Of a stretch of DNA of 64,000 bases, positions 17,895 through 27,194 are shown one piece after another. The DNA comes from an uncultured Carboxylicivirga sp. GTDB lineage: Bacteria > Bacteroidota > Bacteroidia > Bacteroidales > Marinilabiliaceae. The stretch lies in assembly GCA_947503525.1 (NCBI GenBank), contig CANNEA010000006.1, forward strand, positions 248,001-312,000. The letters are read 5' to 3'. The stretch's first letter is position 1, and each line of letters begins with the position of its first letter. The translations under genes and the position numbers were made by a program. Under the pieces are notes generated by a model, which was not told the DNA's origin, did not search any database, and was given only the letters and a program-made list of their open reading frames with translations.

Positions 17895-17914
17895 TTACTC
17901 TTGACCTATTTTAG
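17798..17914 (+). pseudogene. Possible frameshifted remnant or 38-codon ORF
   Basis: ATG at 17798 to TAG at 17912-17914 encodes MLSLYGESISLLLNAKDN and a tail ending in RKIRIITLDLF. The same frame is open back to about 17750 and the neighbouring frame is open immediately before, as if one gene had suffered a one-base shift. It overlaps the convergent membrane-protein gene by 20 bases. No family is recognised, and it may be chance. Confidence 0.2.
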
Positions 17915-18218
17915 AACTTCCATTCTTATAAAGGAAGGAAATGGAAAAAATAAACAGACAAGCTATAAATTCATAATAGAAAAGAAAATGTCCTTTAAAG
18001 TTGGCCATTAGATTAACTGAACTGATGGTAATTAAGAACATACCAACCATTAAAATAACCCAATGAAGGTTTTTAAAATCTTCATTCATCAACAACAATA
18101 TAAAAGGGAAAGCGATGGATGCAGCGGTTATATAACCATAACTGCTTGTGAATATTGAAATTAATGCTAAGATTACAGTAATTGATAGAAGGCTTATAAT
18201 TGTTACTTTTCTTTCCAT
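17895..18218 (-). CDS. Small hypothetical membrane protein
   Basis: 107 residues from MERKVTIISLL (ATG at 18218); a Met seven codons earlier (18239) is the alternative. Four hydrophobic segments are visible near residues 4-22, 25-40, 49-66 and 74-96, with few charged residues between, and a polar end (YKNGSSKIGQE). No family is recognised. It is a single-gene unit between the flavin reductase and the divergent capA-like gene. Confidence 0.6.
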   Translation of the reverse strand: MERKVTIISLLSITVILALISIFTSSYGYITAASIAFPFILLLMNEDFKNLHWVILMVGMFLITISSVNLMANFKGHFLFYYEFIACLFIFSISFLYKNGSSKIGQE

Positions 18219-18412
18219 AATGTTGTTTTTTGTCTGCAAGACTAATAATCCATGTGTAATTACAATTTACTAAGCAAAGAGTTTAAATTTAAGTCACTTT
18301 TTTTAATTTATTCTTAATAGCTAAAGTGTCGTCTCATTAAATAATAGATAACTCTAAGTTACCAATTCTAAATCTTCTTCTCCATTTTTGTATTTTTACG
18401 AAAAATGGTTGT

Positions 18413-19555
18413 ATGCGTTATCTTCTTTTATTTTTACTATTTGTTTCATTGAATCTTTCTGCCCAGGAAAAACTTCAAATTCTTTTTCTGGGAGATGTTA
18501 TGGGGCACGATACTCAAATTAACTCGGCCCGTATTGATTCAACAGGAGAGTTTGACTACCACAGTTGCTTTCGTTACATTAAAGATGATATGAAATCGGC
18601 TGATTTGGTCATTGCTAATCTGGAAGTTACTTTGGCCGGACCGCCTCATAAAGGATATCCACAATTTTCTTCACCTGATACTTTAGCCGATGCCTTAAAG
18701 GATGCGGGTGTTGATGCACTGGTAATGGCCAATAATCATTGTGTTGATCGAAGACAAAAAGGATTGGAGCGAACATTAAAAATATTGGATGAGAAAGGAA
18801 TTCCCCGAACTGGTGTGTTTAAAGATAGTTTGGATAGAGTTAAGCATAACCCATTAATTATTGAGAAGAAAGGATTTCGTTTGGCCTTGCTTAATTATAC
18901 CTATGGGACTAATGGGATTAGGGTGAGTGCTCCAAATATTGTGAATCAAATTGACACAGCCGTAATGGCAAATGATATCCTCATAGCTAAAGCAAAAAAT
19001 GTGGATGATATTATTGTTTGTATGCACTGGGGCTGGGAGTATCAAACCAAACCTAATCCCGAACAAAAACGTTTAACTCAGTTTTTATGGAGTAAGGGTG
19101 TTAAAGTGGTGATTGGTTCTCATCCTCATGTGGTTCAACCTATGCACTGGGAAAAGGATGGGCATCAGGATAATATTGTGGTTTATAGTTTAGGAAATTT
19201 CATCTCCAATCAACGCAAGGCACCTTGTGATGGTGGCGTTATGGCGATGGTAGAATTAACAAAAGCAAAAGACTCTACTTATATATCCGATGCGAATTAT
19301 CAGCTAACCTGGGTACATACGCCAATTGAAAATGGGAAAAAGCGATTTTATGTGCTGCCGGCGAAACGTTTTTCAGATGCGGCTTATTGGCCGGATTCAG
19401 TCGCCAAAAAGCGTTTGAACGAATATATTGCTGAAGCCAGTGCTGTTTTTAAGAATAATTCTAATGTTAGCGAGAAGAGTTTCTCCATTCTTCTTAATTA
19501 CCTCGAAAGTAAAGGTGTAATTAAATCCAAGATTGAAGTTGTGTCACAATTGTAA
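18413..19555 (+). CDS. CapA-family protein (calcineurin-like phosphoesterase fold)
   Basis: 380 residues with a signal peptide (MRYLLLFLLFVSLNLSAQ). CapA/PGA_cap landmarks are in order: LFLGDVMGHD (metal-binding Asp), VIANLEVTLAG, LVMANNHCVDR (Asn-His), IVCMHWGWEYQTKP, VVIGSHPHVVQP and VYSLGNFISNQ. The founding member takes part in poly-gamma-glutamate capsule synthesis in Bacillus, but most homologues, including those of Bacteroidota without capBC, have unproven roles, probably as exported metallophosphoesterases. No capB or capC lies nearby. It converges on alaS with a shared hairpin terminator. A second CapA homologue lies at 23514-24719. Confidence 0.85.
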   Translation: MRYLLLFLLFVSLNLSAQEKLQILFLGDVMGHDTQINSARIDSTGEFDYHSCFRYIKDDMKSADLVIANLEVTLAGPPHKGYPQFSSPDTLADALKDAGVDALVMANNHCVDRRQKGLERTLKILDEKGIPRTGVFKDSLDRVKHNPLIIEKKGFRLALLNYTYGTNGIRVSAPNIVNQIDTAVMANDILIAKAKNVDDIIVCMHWGWEYQTKPNPEQKRLTQFLWSKGVKVVIGSHPHVVQPMHWEKDGHQDNIVVYSLGNFISNQRKAPCDGGVMAMVELTKAKDSTYISDANYQLTWVHTPIENGKKRFYVLPAKRFSDAAYWPDSVAKKRLNEYIAEASAVFKNNSNVSEKSFSILLNYLESKGVIKSKIEVVSQL

Positions 19556-19581
19556 GATCAGGTATAAATTATAATATAGAA

Positions 19582-19611
19582 AAGCCCGATTTGCAACTGC
19601 AAATCGGGCTT
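19582..19611. terminator. Bidirectional hairpin terminator between capA-like gene and alaS
   Basis: A perfect 13-base stem (AAGCCCGATTTGC with its complement) around a four-base loop AACT, placed between convergent genes, so it probably serves both. The T-run on the plus side is short (CTTCTT). Confidence 0.8.
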
Positions 19612-19633
19612 CTTACTGTATGGCCAGAGTATT

Positions 19634-22270
19634 TTATGCTTCTAATTTATTTTTGATAATAGCACTAGCTTCTTCTATGGCAGCATCAAGACCTGCAAGA
19701 TTTTTACCTCCCGCTGTCGCAAAAAATGGTTGGCCACCGCCACCACCTTGCATCTTTTTAGCAGCTTCGCGAACAATAGCTCCTGCATTCAAGTCATATT
19801 CTTTAATAAGCTTGTCTGAGATAAGTATAGCCAATTGTGGTTTACCTTTTAATTCGCTACCTAAAATAGCCACACAATCCTCTAATTCAGTTTTAATTTG
19901 GAAAGCCAAATCCTTCATCTCATCTGCCAGTATTGGTTTAACCTGACTTGAAATAACTTTGATTCCATTGATATCAAAAGCACTGTCAATGAGATTTCGC
20001 TTTTCAATAGTCATGGCACCTTTTTTCATGTTCTGAACCTGACTACTCATGTTGGAATTCTCATCCATCAGGTTCTCGATGTTTTTCTTAAGGTTAGCAG
20101 GATTCTTGAACATGTTCTGCAATTCCTTTATTATGCCAAACTGTACATTAATAAACTCTTCAGATTTTGAGCCACTAACCGCTTCAATTCGACGAATGCC
20201 TGCAGCGATTGATGACTCACTTATGATTTTGAAATAACCGATCTCTCCGGTTGCATTCACATGAGTTCCTCCGCATAACTCGACTGAATCATCAAATTTA
20301 ATTGCCCGAACCAAATCGCCGTATTTCTCTCCAAATAGCGCCATTGCGCCCATTTTTAATGCTTTAGGATAAGGGATTTCTCGCATTTCTTCCAAAGCAA
20401 GGTTCTGACGTATTTTCCGATTGACTTTTCCTTCTACAATCTTAATTTCCTCTTCGGTCATTTTTTGGAAATGTGCAAAATCAAATCGTAAATAATCAGG
20501 ATGCACCAATGAACCTTTTTGCTCTACATGCTCTCCAAGAATCTCTCTTAAGGCCTGATGAAGCAAGTGAGTTGCTGTGTGATTATTAGCTGTATTCTGT
20601 CTATATTCAGCATTAACAACAGCCTTAAAAGTTCCATTTAAGTTACTTGGTAGTTTCTTAGCCAAATGAACAATCAAGTTGTTCTCTTTTTTGGTGTCGA
20701 TAATCGAAACTTTCTCATCGCCTTGTTCAATATATCCAGTATCCCCTACCTGACCGCCACTCTCGGCATAAAATGGAGTGATGTTAAATACCAGCTGATA
20801 GAGTTCTTTATTTTTAGCCTTAATCTTACGATAACGAGTTATAAATACTTCTGATTCGATATAGTCGTAGCCAATAAATTCTTCACGATCATCCTGTTGA
20901 AGAACTTCCCAGTCATCCGTTTCGATGGCAGTAGCATTACGTGCACGTTGCTTCTGTTTTTCCATCTCTTCCTCAAACTCTTTTCGGTTAACCACTAATT
21001 GGTTTTCCTTAAGAATTAATTCTGTTAGATCTAAGGGAAATCCAAAGGTATCGTATAACTCAAAAGCAACAGCTCCACTTACAACGTTGTATTTATTTGC
21101 TTTTGTATCAGCTATTATTTTATCCAACATGTTGATGCCGGTCGCCAAAGTGCGAAGAAATGACTCTTCTTCTTCTTTTATTACCTTTTCAATCAAAGTC
21201 TTTTGTGCGCTTAACTCAGGATAGGCATCTCCCATTGTTAGAATAAGAGTATCCAACAACTTATAAATAAATGCTTCTTTACTATTTAAAAAGGTATAGC
21301 TATATCGTATGGCACGACGTAAAATACGACGTATAACATAGCCGGCCTTGTTATTTGAAGGTAATTGCCCATCAGTGATCGAGAAGGCAATAGTTCTAAC
21401 ATGGTCAGAGATAACACGCATTGCAATGTCAACTTCCTCGTTTTTGCCATATTTAAAACCGGTTAATTCAGATATTTTATCCAAAAAAGGTTGAAATACA
21501 TCAGTATCGTAATTGGATGATTTCTTTTGAATGACACGGCACAAACGCTCAAATCCCATTCCGGTATCCACATGCTTGTTAGGCAGAGGAACTAAATCGC
21601 CATTGGATTTGCGGTTAAACTGAATGAAAACCAGATTCCAAATTTCAATTACCTGAGGATGATCCTCATTAACTAATTTTTTACCATCCAGTTTTTCTCG
21701 CTCGTCGTTTGGACGCATGTCAATATGGATTTCAGAACAAGGACCACAAGGTCCTGTCTCACCCATCTCCCAGAAGTTATCTTTTTTATTACCATTGATG
21801 ATTCTACTTTCATCAATCCATTCTTTCCAATTATCAGCAGCTTCGTTATCACGCTCCACGTTATCGTCTTTGCTTCCTTCGTAAACAGTCACAAACAAAC
21901 GATCTTTATCTATTTTTAGAACCTCAGTCAGGTATTCCCAAGCCCAGGCAATTGCTTCCTTTTTAAAGTAATCGCCAAACGACCAGTTGCCCAACATTTC
22001 AAACATGGTATGATGATAGGTATCATGACCTACTTCTTCCAAATCGTTGTGCTTACCTGAAACGCGTAAGCATTTTTGTGAATTAGCCACTCTCGGACTT
22101 CCTGCAGGATTATTTCCTAAAAAGATATCTTTAAACTGATTCATCCCTGCATTAGTAAACATTAGGGTTGGATCATTTTTCACCACCATAGGTGATGATG
22201 GTTCAATTTTGTGCTGTTTCGATCTGAAAAACTCCCAAAAACTTTTTCTAATTTCTGACGCAGTCATCAT
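19634..22270 (-). CDS. alaS: Alanine-tRNA ligase
   Basis: 878 residues, full length. The class II catalytic core begins with [20 protein letters not shown] and [14 protein letters not shown]; the editing domain has the zinc-binding NHTATHLLH motif and the matching [13 protein letters not shown]; the C-terminal DHHA1 domain ends with [18 protein letters not shown]. It charges tRNA-Ala and removes mischarged Ser or Gly. The gene is divergent from the M23 peptidase gene, a neighbourhood I recall as common in Bacteroidota. Confidence 0.98.
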   Translation of the reverse strand: MMTASEIRKSFWEFFRSKQHKIEPSSPMVVKNDPTLMFTNAGMNQFKDIFLGNNPAGSPRVANSQKCLRVSGKHNDLEEVGHDTYHHTMFEMLGNWSFGDYFKKEAIAWAWEYLTEVLKIDKDRLFVTVYEGSKDDNVERDNEAADNWKEWIDESRIINGNKKDNFWEMGETGPCGPCSEIHIDMRPNDEREKLDGKKLVNEDHPQVIEIWNLVFIQFNRKSNGDLVPLPNKHVDTGMGFERLCRVIQKKSSNYDTDVFQPFLDKISELTGFKYGKNEEVDIAMRVISDHVRTIAFSITDGQLPSNNKAGYVIRRILRRAIRYSYTFLNSKEAFIYKLLDTLILTMGDAYPELSAQKTLIEKVIKEEEESFLRTLATGINMLDKIIADTKANKYNVVSGAVAFELYDTFGFPLDLTELILKENQLVVNRKEFEEEMEKQKQRARNATAIETDDWEVLQQDDREEFIGYDYIESEVFITRYRKIKAKNKELYQLVFNITPFYAESGGQVGDTGYIEQGDEKVSIIDTKKENNLIVHLAKKLPSNLNGTFKAVVNAEYRQNTANNHTATHLLHQALREILGEHVEQKGSLVHPDYLRFDFAHFQKMTEEEIKIVEGKVNRKIRQNLALEEMREIPYPKALKMGAMALFGEKYGDLVRAIKFDDSVELCGGTHVNATGEIGYFKIISESSIAAGIRRIEAVSGSKSEEFINVQFGIIKELQNMFKNPANLKKNIENLMDENSNMSSQVQNMKKGAMTIEKRNLIDSAFDINGIKVISSQVKPILADEMKDLAFQIKTELEDCVAILGSELKGKPQLAILISDKLIKEYDLNAGAIVREAAKKMQGGGGGQPFFATAGGKNLAGLDAAIEEASAIIKNKLEA

Positions 22271-22409
22271 ATGTTGCTTATTTTTAATTTACTCTTCTAT
22301 ATTGTTAACTCTTTAAAAGCAAAAGACTATACAAAAGCCTTCTCGCTAATTTTTCCATCAGATTCTCACAAGTTATCTGTGCAGGTCCTGTTCTCTGTAT
22401 GGAAAACTC

Positions 22410-22439
22410 TTGCAAAGTTAGATTATTTACCTAATTTTG
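22410..22439 (+). promoter_or_regulatory. Bacteroidota-type promoter for the M23 peptidase gene
   Basis: TTG at 22410-22412, a 19-base spacer, then TAATTTTG at 22432-22439, matching both consensus boxes and their spacing. The gene's ATG is 49 bases downstream. Confidence 0.7.
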
Positions 22440-22487
22440 GGCGATACATGGTTAATTTTTCATTTTTTAAAATAAAACCGAATAAGC

Positions 22488-23462
22488 ATGTCAAAGGTTA
22501 AGTATCGTTATAATCCTGAAACGCTTAGCTATGATAGAATTCAGAAAGGATTTCAATATTATCTTTTCCGCGTTTCCATATACCTAACTACCATATTGTT
22601 ATTGGGCTTAGTGCTGTACTTTATCTACCCTTACGTCTTTGAAAGTCCAAAGGAAAAACGTCAGACCAGAGAGATTCAGCAGTTATTGGCTCAATTTGAT
22701 ATCATGAACAAAAAATTAGACCAGGTTGAATTGGTACTGGATGATATTGAATTGAGAGATGAAAATATTTACCGTTCCATTTTTCAGGCGGATAGTATAC
22801 CTCAAAGTATTCGACGTGCAGGATTCGGAGGTGTTAACAGATACCAGCATTTAGAGGATATGAATAATTCCGAATTGGTGCTTAACACAGCTCGTCGCCT
22901 GGATGTGGTGATGAAACAACTTTATGTACAGTCGACTTCATTTGATGAGGTTATTGATTTGGCAAAGCGTAAAGATGAAATGTTAAGATCAGTTCCTGCT
23001 ATCATGCCAATATCAAACAGCGATTTACGCAGGACAGCTTCCGGTTGGGGGTATCGTATTCATCCAATTCACAAGATTCGAAAGTTTCATTATGGAATGG
23101 ATTTTACCGCACCTAAAGGAACCGAGATTTATTCTACCGGAGATGGTGTTGTTTCTAAAATCACCAATGAAGTAAGGGGTTACGGTAAGCGAATTGAAGT
23201 AGATCATGGTTTTGGCTACAAAACATTATATGCTCATCTAAGTGAATTTAATGTAAAACGCGGTCAAAAGGTGAAGCGTGGTGAGGTTATCGGTTATGTT
23301 GGTAACACCGGAACAAGTACTGCTGCCCATTTGCATTACGAAGTTATTGAAAAAGGACATAAAGTTAATCCTCAACACTATTACTTTAAGGAAGATTTTA
23401 CTGCTGAACAATATGATCGAATGATTCAGATTTCATCTAATTCAAATCAAACCTTCGACTAG
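22488..23462 (+). CDS. M23 family peptidoglycan endopeptidase, membrane-anchored
   Basis: 324 residues. An N-terminal membrane anchor (LTTILLLGLVLYFIYPYVF, about 33-51) is followed by a coiled-coil-like stretch (about 55-165) and a LytM/M23 domain (about 180-310). Zinc ligands are visible in KFHYGMDFTAPKG (His-x3-Asp) and AAHLHYEV (His-x-His), with TLYAHLSEF between. Such enzymes cut peptide cross-links of peptidoglycan or, when degenerate, regulate amidases; here the ligands are intact. It is divergent from alaS and ends in a hairpin terminator. Confidence 0.9.
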   Translation: MSKVKYRYNPETLSYDRIQKGFQYYLFRVSIYLTTILLLGLVLYFIYPYVFESPKEKRQTREIQQLLAQFDIMNKKLDQVELVLDDIELRDENIYRSIFQADSIPQSIRRAGFGGVNRYQHLEDMNNSELVLNTARRLDVVMKQLYVQSTSFDEVIDLAKRKDEMLRSVPAIMPISNSDLRRTASGWGYRIHPIHKIRKFHYGMDFTAPKGTEIYSTGDGVVSKITNEVRGYGKRIEVDHGFGYKTLYAHLSEFNVKRGQKVKRGEVIGYVGNTGTSTAAHLHYEVIEKGHKVNPQHYYFKEDFTAEQYDRMIQISSNSNQTFD

Positions 23463-23490
23463 GTTAAAATTATACGAGATATAAATATGA

Positions 23491-23516
23491 AAGCTACTCA
23501 TTGAGTAGCTTTTTTA
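23491..23516 (+). terminator. Hairpin terminator after the M23 peptidase gene
   Basis: An 8-base stem AGCTACTC/GAGTAGCT with a three-base loop, followed by TTTTTT. The convergent CapA-homologue gene ends within the T-run. Confidence 0.8.
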
Positions 23517-24719
23517 TTTACGCCTTCTTTTTTTCTTTTTACTTGATAACTTTTCTTCCAGACTATAAGCTTTAACTTTTTGGATAGAGATTGGCGTCGT
23601 GATTTTGTTTTTTGAATAGCTCATTAGTCCCATGGAAGGAATGGCTTTCTCGAATGGCATATAAAAGTCCCCATCATTATCAATAATTAATCGATTATTA
23701 AGTTCAGGGAAATCAATCCTGGTTAAGTCTTTTATTTTATAGATTACCTGATTTGAAGGATCCGGAAAAGTTCCTGCACCTTTAACCTGATGGAAGGCAT
23801 GAATTTTCCCCTTTATAAAGGAGCCATCAGCGTCAGTCCATATTTGAACTATAGGTGTTAGTCCGTTTGCTCCACTTAGGTTAAAACGGCTGTATGTGCA
23901 AAAATTCCCCAAACTATAAGCTATAAATCTATCCTTATATATTTCGATGGAGCGAGGAACATGTGGCCCATGACCAAAAATAAGATCAGCACCGGCGTCT
24001 ATCAGTGTATGTGCAAATTCATAAACATTTCCCCGATTTTCGCCATAGAACATTTCTGTTTCTCGCGTTACATGCTGATGTTTTTTACCTTCGGCACCTC
24101 CATGAAATGAAACCACAACATAGTCACATTTGTCCTTTAACTCCTTTACAATTCGAATTGCATTAGGAATATCTCCAATTTGAACAGTTCCTGTATTGGG
24201 GGCAAATCCACAAAGGCCAATTTTTCTGCCCTGGTATTCAAGTATGTCCCATGGTTTATCTATCAGGCCAGCATAAGGTAATTCCAAACTATCTAATAAA
24301 TGCGTTGTTTTTTGTAATCCTGCCGGACCGAAATCCCGCATATGATTATTTGCTAAATTAATCAGATTGAAACCCACCTTTTTTAAAACAGGGGCATAGG
24401 ATGTTGGCGTTTTAAAAGCATAACATTTAGTGGTGTCCTTGCATCTTTTAAACACTTTCCCTTCATCCAGAAAGGCACCTTCCAAATTTCCGAAAACGAT
24501 ATCTGCTTCTGCAAAAACCGGTTGAACCTCTTTAATTAAAGGCCAGGGATCGTTATTTGGAGGTAAATACTTAGGAGAAGGAAAATGTGTTCCGAGCATC
24601 ATATCTCCAACGCCTATAAATGATAGTCCGGATTTTGTCTGATCTTCAGTATGCTGTGCCTTTGTTTCAAGGCAAAGTAATACAGTAAGTGATAAGATTA
24701 AAATAAATAATTTCTGCAT
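23514..24719 (-). CDS. CapA-family protein, second copy
   Basis: 401 residues with a signal peptide (MQKLFILILSLTVLLCLETKAQ). It shares the landmarks FIGVGDMMLGTHFPS, ADIVFGNLEGAFLDEG, INLANNHMRDFGP, VVVSFHGGAEGKKHQ, IFGHGPHVPRSIE and AYSLGNFCTYSRF with CapA/PGA_cap proteins. It differs clearly from the homologue at 18413-19555 (no HxW motif, longer C-terminus ending in a lysine/arginine run KKKKRRRK). Probably an exported metallophosphoesterase of unknown substrate. A TATCTTTG box (minus strand, 24733-24740) stands 13 bases before the ATG. Confidence 0.85.
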   Translation of the reverse strand: MQKLFILILSLTVLLCLETKAQHTEDQTKSGLSFIGVGDMMLGTHFPSPKYLPPNNDPWPLIKEVQPVFAEADIVFGNLEGAFLDEGKVFKRCKDTTKCYAFKTPTSYAPVLKKVGFNLINLANNHMRDFGPAGLQKTTHLLDSLELPYAGLIDKPWDILEYQGRKIGLCGFAPNTGTVQIGDIPNAIRIVKELKDKCDYVVVSFHGGAEGKKHQHVTRETEMFYGENRGNVYEFAHTLIDAGADLIFGHGPHVPRSIEIYKDRFIAYSLGNFCTYSRFNLSGANGLTPIVQIWTDADGSFIKGKIHAFHQVKGAGTFPDPSNQVIYKIKDLTRIDFPELNNRLIIDNDGDFYMPFEKAIPSMGLMSYSKNKITTPISIQKVKAYSLEEKLSSKKKKRRRK

Positions 24720-24903
24720 GCCTGATTTTTTTCAAAGATAGTTAATTAGTCCTTCAGTCGATTTGCAATTTGCTCAATTAAACAATGGTTCTTTATTGGT
24801 CTTACACTTTCCAGCTGCATATTGCGTACTATAGACAATTCTCTATTTTGGCTTTTATGCAAATTACCGTTATTATTGTATATCGTTCAATAAATACTTT
24901 AAG

Positions 24904-25242
24904 ATGCCTTATAAAGAACAAAAGGTAGAAAAATTGTTTTATTCCATAGGTGAAGTAGCGGACCTGTTTCAGGTAAATACTTCATTAATTCGTTTCTGGG
25001 AGAAAGAGTTTGATATCATTAAGCCTCAAAAAAACAAAAAAGGCAATCGCCTGTTTACTCCAAAAGACCTTGAAAACTTTCATTTGATTTTTCATTTAGT
25101 GAAAGAAAAAGGAATGACTTTAAAGGGAGCACAGAAGAAGCTTAAGGAAAATCATGATGATACTATTAATAATTTTGAAGTAGTATCTAAACTTAAAGAA
25201 ATTCGTGAGCTTCTGGTAGATGTTCGCGACAACATTGATTAA
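24904..25242 (+). CDS. MerR family transcriptional regulator (short form)
   Basis: 112 residues: a winged-helix MerR DNA-binding domain (YSIGEVADLFQVNTSLIRFWEKEF, residues 13-36, then NRLFTPKDLENFHLIFHLV) plus a short helical tail with no effector domain. It opens a tight operon with the Nif3-like (6-base gap) and zinc-ribbon genes. No metal or drug gene is nearby, so the ligand is unknown; the same small MerR accompanies these genes in other Bacteroidota as I recall. Confidence 0.85.
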   Translation: MPYKEQKVEKLFYSIGEVADLFQVNTSLIRFWEKEFDIIKPQKNKKGNRLFTPKDLENFHLIFHLVKEKGMTLKGAQKKLKENHDDTINNFEVVSKLKEIRELLVDVRDNID

Positions 25243-25248
25243 TAATTC

Positions 25249-26346
25249 ATGCAAACAGTTCAGGATGTAGTTAATGTGATGGAGCAATTTGCTCCTTCGG
25301 CATTGAAGGAGGATTTTGATAATGTGGGTCTATTGGTAGGCGATGCGTATCAGAATGTTACAGCTGTTTTGATAAGTCTTGATATTACTGAAAAGATAAT
25401 TGATGAAGCAATAGCTAAAGGTTGTAATATGATTGTTGCTCATCATCCCATAATGTTGTCGGGCCTAAAGAAGATTATCGGAAAGAATGATGTTGAGCGA
25501 GTTGTGCTGAAAGCCATCAAAAATGATATAGCGATTTATGCCTCTCATACCAATGCCGATTCGGTAATTAATGGCGTTAGCGGTAAGATGTGTGAGAAAT
25601 TAGGATTAGTGAACACAAGGATTCTTGCACCGAAGAAAGAAAGCTTGATTAAATTGGTTGTGTTTGTACCAAATGATCATGCTGAGAAAGTGCGACAAGC
25701 AATTTTTTCAGTTGGAGCAGGAATGATTGGTAATTATGATTCATGCAGTTTTAATTTGTCGGGACAAGGTACTTTTAGAGGAGGAGCAGGAGCTGATCCC
25801 TTTGTAGGAGTTAAAGGACAGTTGCATACCGAAGAGGAAGTCAGAATTGAAACCGTTCTGCCGGAGTTTATTAAGAATAAAGTGCTAAAGGCTTTATTGA
25901 AGGCTCATCCATATGAAGAAGTGGCTTACGATATTTACCCATTAAAGAATGAATGGCCAACAGTTGGACTAGGAATGGTGGGTGAGTTGGAAGAAGAACA
26001 AGACGAAATAGAATTTCTTAAGAAAATAAAAGATATTTTTAATGTCGGGTGTGTAAGGCATACCCAACTATTAAATAAACCTATAAAAAAGGTTGCGGTA
26101 TGTGGTGGCTCAGGAAGTTTCCTTCTAGGCAAGGCAAAGGCTTCAGGAGCAGATGTATTTATAACAGGTGATTTTAAATATCATCAATTTTTTGACGCTG
26201 AAGACCGCATTATTATTGCAGATATTGGACATTTTGAGAGTGAACAATACACTAAAGAAGTTTTTTTTGAGATACTTACAAAAAAAATCTCTAATTTTGC
26301 AGTCCATTTATCAATGGAGAATACCAATCCAGTAAATTATTTATAA
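25249..26346 (+). CDS. Nif3-like dinuclear metal-centre protein (YqfO/GTP cyclohydrolase I type 2)
   Basis: 365 residues, the long form of Nif3 with a PII-like domain inserted in the middle (about 125-225: ESLIKLVVFVPNDHAEKVRQ, then AHPYEEVAYDIYPLKN). Metal-binding residues are visible in MIVAHHPIMLSGLKK (two His), YASHTNADS and GDFKYHQFFDAEDR...IADIGHFESE (His and Glu). Members form hexameric toroids with two metals per subunit; annotation as GTP cyclohydrolase is contested. Four bases separate it from the zinc-ribbon gene. Confidence 0.9.
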   Translation: MQTVQDVVNVMEQFAPSALKEDFDNVGLLVGDAYQNVTAVLISLDITEKIIDEAIAKGCNMIVAHHPIMLSGLKKIIGKNDVERVVLKAIKNDIAIYASHTNADSVINGVSGKMCEKLGLVNTRILAPKKESLIKLVVFVPNDHAEKVRQAIFSVGAGMIGNYDSCSFNLSGQGTFRGGAGADPFVGVKGQLHTEEEVRIETVLPEFIKNKVLKALLKAHPYEEVAYDIYPLKNEWPTVGLGMVGELEEEQDEIEFLKKIKDIFNVGCVRHTQLLNKPIKKVAVCGGSGSFLLGKAKASGADVFITGDFKYHQFFDAEDRIIIADIGHFESEQYTKEVFFEILTKKISNFAVHLSMENTNPVNYL

Positions 26347-26350
26347 TAGA

Positions 26351-27121
26351 ATGGCAACAATAGATCCTAATGCAAAAGAAAAAGAGATGTCAGTAGAAGA
26401 AAGACTGAAAGCTCTTTATGACCTTCAATCTGTGGAATCTTCAATTGATAAGATTCGTACACTTAGAGGCGAACTTCCACTTGAGGTTCAGGATTTGGAA
26501 GATGAGATAGAAGGGTTGGAAACCCGTAGGGGTAATCTTGATGGAGAGATTAAAAGTTTAAATGACGCCATCCTTGCGAAAAAGAATGAGATTAAAGAGT
26601 CTGGTTTACTCATCAAAAAATATGAAGCACAGCAAATGAATGTGCGTAATAATCGCGAATTTGATTCATTGTCGAAGGAAACAGAATTCCAGAAGCTTGA
26701 AATGGAGTTGTGCGAGAAGCGTATCAAAGAGTTTACTGCTGAATTAAAAGCAAAAAAGGAAGTAGCTGATTCATCTAAGCAATTGCTGGAAGATAGAAAA
26801 GGTGACCTGGATGCTAAGAAGAAAGAATTAGACGAGATTGTTGGGGAAACTCAAACTGAGGAAGAGCGTTTAATGAAGAAATCAGACGAAATTGCTGAAA
26901 GCATCTCAGAACGTTTAACGACAGCATTCAGACGTATTCGTAAAAATGCACGCAATGGTCTAGCAGTAGTGACTGTTGAGCGTGATGCTTGTGGAGGTTG
27001 TTTTAACAAGATTCCGCCTCAGCGCCAAATGGATATTGCTAATCGTAAGAAAATCATCGTTTGTGAATATTGCGGACGTATCTTGGTGGACAACGCCATT
27101 GGTGGTGAAGTCGCAGAATAA
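26351..27121 (+). CDS. Coiled-coil protein with C4 zinc ribbon (CT398-like)
   Basis: 256 residues. A long antiparallel coiled coil (about 20-195, rich in E/K/L, for example LPLEVQDLEDEIEGLETR) is followed by a C4 zinc ribbon, CGGCFNKIPPQ...IIVCEYCGRILV (about 213-246). This layout is that of the CT398/HP0958 family, whose members have been tied to secretion and sigma-54 in other phyla; here the role is unknown. It ends the MerR-Nif3 operon and is followed by a strong terminator. Confidence 0.85.
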   Translation: MATIDPNAKEKEMSVEERLKALYDLQSVESSIDKIRTLRGELPLEVQDLEDEIEGLETRRGNLDGEIKSLNDAILAKKNEIKESGLLIKKYEAQQMNVRNNREFDSLSKETEFQKLEMELCEKRIKEFTAELKAKKEVADSSKQLLEDRKGDLDAKKKELDEIVGETQTEEERLMKKSDEIAESISERLTTAFRRIRKNARNGLAVVTVERDACGGCFNKIPPQRQMDIANRKKIIVCEYCGRILVDNAIGGEVAE

Positions 27122-27145
27122 CATTCGATTCTAAAATATTATATT

Positions 27146-27172
27146 ACAGCCAGACTTGTTCTGGCTGTTTTT
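27146..27172 (+). terminator. Hairpin terminator after the zinc-ribbon gene
   Basis: An 8-base stem ACAGCCAG/CTGGCTGT, seven-base loop, then TTTTT. It lies just before the next gene's ATG (27195), which argues against that gene's longer upstream start. Confidence 0.8.
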
Positions 27173-27194
27173 GTATAAAATCGTTTCTAGTGTA

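Noticed and set aside
22271-22501. 76-codon plus-strand frame before the M23 peptidase
   Set aside because: It contains the promoter at 22410-22439 and overlaps the peptidase start; the product looks like translated AT-rich intergenic DNA.
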